Shown: piece by piece, positions 60,130-64,000 of the stretch
Numbering within the stretch: position 1 is the stretch's first letter
How the letters are laid out: every line of letters begins with the position of its first letter
NCBI GenBank assembly: GCA_020632295.1
Contig: JACKFU010000001.1
Coordinates: 620,001 to 684,000 of the forward strand
DNA: 64,000 nt
From: Candidatus Peribacteria bacterium
GTDB taxonomy: Bacteria; Patescibacteriota; Gracilibacteria; Peribacterales; Peribacteraceae
Direction of reading: 5' to 3'
Notes under the pieces: generated by a model
Database searches by the model: none
The model's input: only the letters and a program-made list of their open reading frames with translations
Told to the model about the DNA's origin: nothing
Translations under genes and position numbers: made by a program

Positions 60130-61652
60130 ACGAGGAGTGATTGAATACTGGAGGGTTTTACCCTTCCTTCGCAAACAAGAAGATCTCCTGCAGCAAGTGG
60201 TTTTGTTTTGCTGCTAAGTAGTTCAACGGGTTTGCCATATCCTTCTTCAAGCATGGCAGCGTGTTTTTTCGATGTCACAATAATGCGATCAAATACTGGT
60301 GCTGCCTGACTTCCTAACTCTCGATGAATAGTCTGTTCCAGATTGCCAAGTTCAATCAGTCCTGGTGTCAGGAGTACTTTCTGCTTTATTGGTTGAGATG
60401 CGGCCCAAGCAATTGCTGCACGAAAACTTTCGGGGCTTGCATTGTGGGTATCGTCGAGGATAGTAATACCTCGTTCGCTACGAATAGAAAACGTTGCTGA
60501 CGGAGGAGTAAAGGTATTGAGACGCTTGGCAATTGCCTGTGTATCCATTCCTAATTCTTGCGCTACTGCGATAGCAAGCAAGACGTTTGTCACGTTGTGT
60601 GTTCCGTGAAGTGGTACATGTATCTGGACATTGTCGACACGGAAGGAGATTCCCGTTCCTGTTTCTTCGATATCGAATGCTTCTTTATCTGCATGCCCGC
60701 CGGTACCTACGACGATGTGCTTTGCTTTGGTATGCGCCAGTGCCTTTTGGCAGAGCTCATTATCTCCATTGATGAATGCGACACCGGTTTGCGGTAGATA
60801 CTGAACGAGCTCTGCTTTTGCATTGCAGAGTGCATCCTGACTACCGAAGAGTGCAATGTGCTGAGAGCCAATGTAGGTAATCATGCCCATGGTTGGTTGT
60901 GTGATGCCGCAGAGCCTCGCTATTTCGCCTTTGCGATATGCTCCCATTTCGATGATGGCAATGAGCGCATCGTCTGTGCTATGTCGTGGTAGCTCGCTGA
61001 GTAGCCACTTTGAAACGCCCATTTCAGAATTGACATATGCTGGAGTAAAGATGATGTCTTTCTCAGCCAGGAGGTGAGCAATGAGTTCTTTTGTTGTCGT
61101 TTTTCCGACAGATCCCGTAATGCCAATTACCATCATGTTTTTGTATGTCTGTCTCAATGATGCAGCTTTCTGCATCATTTGGCGCTTCATTATTCGATCG
61201 ATTGGCAAGAAGAGTGCCCATACCAGTGCAAGGATTACAGGCTGCGCCAGGAGAGAACCAACAAGGGTCCAGTTATTGTTATGGAGCAGTGTGATGAGCG
61301 CGAGGTTAATGCAGAGAGCTCCAAGCACGAGGAGCATTGCCTTTAGTGTCCATCGTGGGTATCTTTGCTTTCTGCCTATAATCTGGAGCAGTGCCATACC
61401 AGCCATTACTGCGATGCATGCATCAATGTAGGCGTAGGTCGGCAGGTGTGTCAGCTGAAGGGAAAGCAATGTAATAACTAGGATGACCGGCCGGAGAATG
61501 CCAATGAGCTGTCGTATATATCCTTCTGATCGCAGATGTTCTTTGAGGCGATCTATGCGCCACTCTTTTATTTGCCAGAGTGTAGCAAATGTGAGTAGCG
61601 GAGAAAGTACCGCAAGCAGAAAGAGGCCGATGCGAATGAGGGTGATGCTCAT
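60126..61652 (-). CDS. murF: MurF-type Mur ligase with an N-terminal membrane domain
   Basis: A 508-residue protein. Residues about 1-155 form about five membrane helices; the rest is a Mur ligase with the ATP loop GITGSVGKTTTKE (about 178), EMGAYRKGEIARL, HGTHNVTNVLLAIAVA and DDTHNASPESFRAA. MurF adds D-Ala-D-Ala to the UDP-MurNAc tripeptide; normal MurF is soluble and about 450 residues. The fusion would place the last cytoplasmic step at the membrane. It overlaps both neighbours by 4 nt. Confidence 0.9.
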   Translation of the reverse strand: MSITLIRIGLFLLAVLSPLLTFATLWQIKEWRIDRLKEHLRSEGYIRQLIGILRPVILVITLLSLQLTHLPTYAYIDACIAVMAGMALLQIIGRKQRYPRWTLKAMLLVLGALCINLALITLLHNNNWTLVGSLLAQPVILALVWALFLPIDRIMKRQMMQKAASLRQTYKNMMVIGITGSVGKTTTKELIAHLLAEKDIIFTPAYVNSEMGVSKWLLSELPRHSTDDALIAIIEMGAYRKGEIARLCGITQPTMGMITYIGSQHIALFGSQDALCNAKAELVQYLPQTGVAFINGDNELCQKALAHTKAKHIVVGTGGHADKEAFDIEETGTGISFRVDNVQIHVPLHGTHNVTNVLLAIAVAQELGMDTQAIAKRLNTFTPPSATFSIRSERGITILDDTHNASPESFRAAIAWAASQPIKQKVLLTPGLIELGNLEQTIHRELGSQAAPVFDRIIVTSKKHAAMLEEGYGKPVELLSSKTKPLAAGDLLVCEGRVKPSSIQSLLV

Positions 61653-62401
61653 AGGTATGTGCGAATGACAGCGGCAATCTCCATAGCTCTATCGCGATGA
61701 ACACGATGACGGACTCCTGCATAGGCATGGAGCTTTGCATGAGGTATTTCTTTCTCCATGATACGTGCGTCAGAATATGGTGTCATGCCGTCATCTGTTC
61801 CCCAAAAGAGATCTGTTGGCACTGAAATGTGTCGTAATAGAGGCTTAAGATCTTCGCGTGTTACAAGAATAAGTGTCTTTCGCATAACTTCTGATGCTTT
61901 CTCGTAGTCGTGCACACGGACGAGTTTGTAGAGCAGTGTTTTGCCAAGAGGTTCAAGCTTACGAAGTCCGGGAAGTGCAAAGATGGCTTTTCCTCCTTTG
62001 GCAAGCATAAGCCCTATCACGCGTTTGATGTGCCTTGGGTGGTGGATACCAGCTGCGGCACAGAGGAAGAGATGAGAAGGAATTGAAAATTTAGAATGTA
62101 AAATTGATAATTTTTCTGTGACAAGTTTAATGGCAACACGCCCTCCATGTGAATGGCCTAACAAAAACCATTCATTTTTCATTGTTAATTTTCCATTGTT
62201 CATTTGCTGGCTAAGCCAGCACAACGCCCAGTCGGCGTAGTCATCATTTGAAAATGGATGCTCGGGATCTGGCTCATCGCCAAATCCAGGAAGGTCGGGT
62301 GCGAGCACGGTAACATCGTCATGCTTCAGTGCTTCTTTGAGCTCGGTAAACGATTCTTTAGAGCCACCCCAACCATGGAAGCAGACGAGTGTCTTTGTCA
62401 T
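61649..62401 (-). CDS. alpha/beta-hydrolase
   Basis: A 250-residue hydrolase: oxyanion HGWGGSKES, nucleophile elbow GHSHGG (Ser), acid in WGTDDGMTP and His in GVRHRVHRD complete the triad. Two heptanucleotide repeats in the gene encode MNNGKLTMKNEW and KLSILHSKFSIPS. The substrate is unknown. It overlaps murF by 4 nt, and the PH-domain gene stop and its ATG share one base. Confidence 0.85.
   Translation of the reverse strand: MTKTLVCFHGWGGSKESFTELKEALKHDDVTVLAPDLPGFGDEPDPEHPFSNDDYADWALCWLSQQMNNGKLTMKNEWFLLGHSHGGRVAIKLVTEKLSILHSKFSIPSHLFLCAAAGIHHPRHIKRVIGLMLAKGGKAIFALPGLRKLEPLGKTLLYKLVRVHDYEKASEVMRKTLILVTREDLKPLLRHISVPTDLFWGTDDGMTPYSDARIMEKEIPHAKLHAYAGVRHRVHRDRAMEIAAVIRTYL
62081..62115 (+). 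repeat. heptanucleotide repeat AATTGAA-like inside the hydrolase gene
   Basis: AATTGAA, AATTTAG, AATGTAA, AATTGAT, AATTTTT; five blocks each beginning AAT. Confidence 0.65.
62168..62202 (+). repeat. heptanucleotide repeat TTGTTAA/TTTTCCA inside the hydrolase gene
   Basis: CCATTCA, TTTTTCA, TTGTTAA, TTTTCCA, TTGTTCA; a looser 7-bp series 53 nt beyond the previous one in the same gene. Confidence 0.6.
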
Positions 62402-62895
62402 TAATTGAGTTTAAGCAATTGGTTAATGTCTCGCGCAACGCTATTTGGGTGCGGCACCATATCCATAATTGCGTTTTCATCGTACGTTACTGTACCGCCA
62501 GTGTCGAACCATAGTGTTCCATACCCTAGAATTGTTTGCGCTAGTCCATGCTTCTTTGTTTCCACCCCTTGAATATTATCGAGAGGAATCTGTCGCATGT
62601 CATCTGTTTGGTACAGTGCCTCTTTAATCCAGATGACACGTTTTGTTGTAATAACAATATCTTCCATTGCCTCAGAGAGGAGCCTATGAAAATACCAATG
62701 GTGCACAAGACATGCGAGGAGTACACCGCCGATAAATAGACTATTTGCAATAATTGGTAATGCACTATGCAGGGCAAGTGCTGCCATAAATATACCGCTA
62801 ATGCCTGCTACGAGAAGCATCGCCATTACGGTTGGCATAACGTACTTCACCCAGTGTGTCGAAAGTGCGCGAACGATGTGTTCTGGTTCTCCCAT
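62401..62895 (-). CDS. PH-domain membrane protein (bPH_2/YdbS-like)
   Basis: A 164-residue protein with two membrane helices (about 17-40 and 45-64) followed by a bacterial PH domain: DIVITTKRVIWIKEALYQTD, IPLDNIQGVETKKHGLAQTILGYGTLWFDTGG. The family is membrane-associated with no fixed function. It overlaps the start of the hydrolase gene and the stop of the upstream small protein by one base each, so the cluster is one operon. Confidence 0.82.
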   Translation of the reverse strand: MGEPEHIVRALSTHWVKYVMPTVMAMLLVAGISGIFMAALALHSALPIIANSLFIGGVLLACLVHHWYFHRLLSEAMEDIVITTKRVIWIKEALYQTDDMRQIPLDNIQGVETKKHGLAQTILGYGTLWFDTGGTVTYDENAIMDMVPHPNSVARDINQLLKLN

Positions 62896-63131
62896 TATGT
62901 ATAGTTGATAATATAGAGTAGTGTCGATGTAGATAGCACTATGAATATAGTGATGATAATGTACATCCAGATAATGAGGTTGCTTTGAAAGGTGCTACTG
63001 GGCTTTTTTCCGGGTTCAATAGCAGCAAGTAGCTGTTCATGCTTTAGCGTAATTCGCTTATATTCGTGGATAAACAGAAGCATAATGCAGACAGAGATGG
63101 CCTGTATAACGATGAAGACGATCGTTGGCAT
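62895..63131 (-). CDS. small two-helix membrane protein
   Basis: A 78-residue protein with two membrane helices (about 3-23 and 52-75) and a charged segment between. No family recognised. ATG 63131 is chosen because the extended -10 TGc-TATACT ends 7 nt before it. It is the first gene of the minus-strand envelope operon that runs to 57585. Confidence 0.62.
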   Translation of the reverse strand: MPTIVFIVIQAISVCIMLLFIHEYKRITLKHEQLLAAIEPGKKPSSTFQSNLIIWMYIIITIFIVLSTSTLLYIINYT

Positions 63132-63210
63132 AGTGCTCAGTATAGCATTTTTTAGTATGTTTCCTCTTTTTTCGCTGCTTCTTATCCTGCATAATCGGCT
63201 AAGAAACCTT

Positions 63211-63287
63211 GCCACGATAGCTCAGTTGGTTAGAGCGCGGGACTCATAAGCCCGAGGTCGCTGGTTCAATTCCAGCTCGTGGCACCA
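63211..63287 (+). tRNA. tRNA-Met or tRNA-Ile2 (CAU)
   Basis: A 77-nt cloverleaf: acceptor GCCACGA with TCGTGGC, D-arm GCTC...GAGC, anticodon loop CTCATAA (CAU), T-arm GCTGG-TTCAATT-CCAGC, CCA encoded. It is not an initiator type (the acceptor starts with a proper pair and there is no GGG/CCC anticodon stem). Elongator Met versus lysidine-type Ile2 cannot be decided; the variable and T arm resemble Ile2 tRNAs. Its last 22 nt overlap the 3' end of the recombinase gene. Confidence 0.9.
63266..63287. mobile_element. putative attachment site and left end of an integrated element
   Basis: The serine recombinase gene ends inside the last 22 nt of tRNA(CAU). Elements that integrate into tRNA 3' ends often encode the recombinase right next to the junction and restore the tRNA. 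The other end and the duplicated core lie outside the window. Confidence 0.6.
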
Positions 63288-64000
63288 CACAAATTTTTCG
63301 ACTTATTTAATTCAGACTGCATTGCTTTCGGCACTCTCAGCACGACTTTGATGTCCTCTCCTTTGATGTACACCTTGTCTACGACAGCCTGAAGAATTTT
63401 CCTCTTGTCCTCGTACGTCAGCTTCTCGAAGTTGTCTTTGTATTTTTCTTTTAGAGCCTTCACAGACTCAATCTTTTGCTCTTTAGCTTCCTCCGTACTC
63501 AATTGAGCATTAATTTCTGCAAGCGTTTCCTTCTGCTTTTCAATCTCCTCCTTCGGTATTGCCATTTGTGCTTTGAACTCATCTACAGTTTCATACGCAC
63601 CACCTCTATGAGCATCTTTGACTCTCGCAAGTGCTTGCTTCGCTTCTTCCAACGCTTTCTCAGCCATCTCTCGTTCCTCAATCAAAGCATGGTACACAGA
63701 ATCCTTCTTTAGTTCTCGCTGATATTCTGTAAATACCTTCTTGGGATTCTGGAGCAAATGCTCAACGTAATCCCATACGGCTGTACCGAGAATCTTCTCT
63801 GAGATTTGCTTTGCTGGACACTTCTCGTACGTTTTTGTTTTGTTATTTTTCATGCATCGGTAATTCTTAGTTTTCTTCGTTCCCGTGTAAGGAGTATACG
63901 CACATCCACATAGGTCACACATTACCTTGCCTGACAAGAGATAGATGTTCTTCGCATTATTGGAACGCTTTGGAGATGCAAATTTCTTCTGGGCTTTCTC
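63266..64000 (-). CDS. large serine recombinase, C-terminal part (5' end outside window)
   Basis: The frame is open to the right edge (245 codons visible). A recombinase zinc-ribbon (MCDLCGCAYTPY ... YRCMKNN ... CPAKQIS) is followed by a long coiled coil (about 100-195) and a final strand region (VVDKVYIKGEDIKVVLRVP). This is the C-terminal half of phage- or transposon-type large serine integrases; the catalytic domain would lie beyond 64000. The last codons (GATSWN, stop) are read from the antisense of the tRNA 3' end, marking the likely attachment site. Confidence 0.88.
   Translation of the reverse strand, partial: EKAQKKFASPKRSNNAKNIYLLSGKVMCDLCGCAYTPYTGTKKTKNYRCMKNNKTKTYEKCPAKQISEKILGTAVWDYVEHLLQNPKKVFTEYQRELKKDSVYHALIEEREMAEKALEEAKQALARVKDAHRGGAYETVDEFKAQMAIPKEEIEKQKETLAEINAQLSTEEAKEQKIESVKALKEKYKDNFEKLTYEDKRKILQAVVDKVYIKGEDIKVVLRVPKAMQSELNKSKNLCGATSWN

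Noticed and set aside
1..64000. UGA recoded as glycine (Gracilibacteria/SR1 code)
   Set aside because: Genes such as pilB and the minor pseudopilins end at TGA directly overlapping the next ATG, and conserved proteins end at their normal length with TGA.
1..64000. CRISPR array or insertion sequence transposase
   Set aside because: No regularly spaced direct repeats with unique spacers and no transposase were found; the period-7 repeats are contiguous and have no spacers.

Overview
The window looks like a chromosome segment of a small-genome bacterium of the Patescibacteria (CPR) type, possibly close to Peregrinibacteria/Peribacteria. The case rests on tight gene packing, short housekeeping proteins, a type IV pilus locus with very large surface proteins, a Gram-positive-type conjugation-like apparatus (VirB4, PrgI, TraC-like, VirB2-like pilins) scattered among housekeeping genes, a YidD/HIT/S1/ClpC core, and mevalonate-type isoprenoid genes. 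UGA is read as stop, so this is not a UGA=Gly lineage. The phylum assignment is inference; no rRNA is present.

Layout. 1-1708 (minus): idi, uppS and a GHMP (mevalonate-type) kinase in one overlapping operon for undecaprenyl lipid carrier. 1767-12796 (plus): MscS, then a pilus/pseudopilus locus (prepilin, PilB, PilC, four minor pseudopilins, a PilM-like protein). One minor pseudopilin is fused to 1,400 residues of RTX-like and Ig-like repeats. 12814-14231: pdxS-pdxT (vitamin B6). 14304-17732: a 1,142-residue secreted Cys-rich protein ending in a strong terminator. 17779-20277: basic peptide, dicarboxylate-type symporter with a DUF2231 protein, MscL. 20261-24176: an accessory island of small minus-strand genes separated by related repeats and ending at tRNA-Gly(UCC). 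24225-38615: yidD, HIT, S1, T4SS parts, clpC with a CIRCE-like operator, PerM, dus, L1, L11, ruvB. 38619-41524: half-size EamA protein, glycosyltransferase, tRNA-Lys, two accessory genes. 41523-47859: FTR1, tatD, RSH, tRNA-Gly(GCC), three VirB2-like proteins, metG, a PUR-type protein. 47856-57599: SLH protein, fmt, rbfA, nrnA, VirB4, lipoprotein, argS, an SH3b/deacetylase-like lipoprotein. 57585-63131: minus-strand envelope cluster (FemAB-like, DegT-like, membrane-fused MurF, hydrolase, PH-domain protein). 63211-64000: tRNA-CAU with a large serine recombinase running off the right edge.

The strongest cross-cutting signal is how genes start. About 25 genes on both strands have a -10 hexamer ending 6-9 nt before the start codon, often with a TTGnnn box 16-18 nt upstream, which predicts leaderless mRNAs. 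Genes with real leaders mostly have pyrimidine-rich leaders and no Shine-Dalgarno. Clear Shine-Dalgarno-like sites were noticed only before two accessory genes near tRNA-Lys. Five convergent gene pairs end inside a shared TTAG. Heptanucleotide tandem repeats of several unit sequences occur at ten places, six of them inside coding genes.

The genes together describe a cell that makes its own lipid carrier precursors and PLP, builds peptidoglycan, displays long adhesin-like proteins on a pilus-type machine and at the surface, and carries a reduced conjugation-type secretion system.
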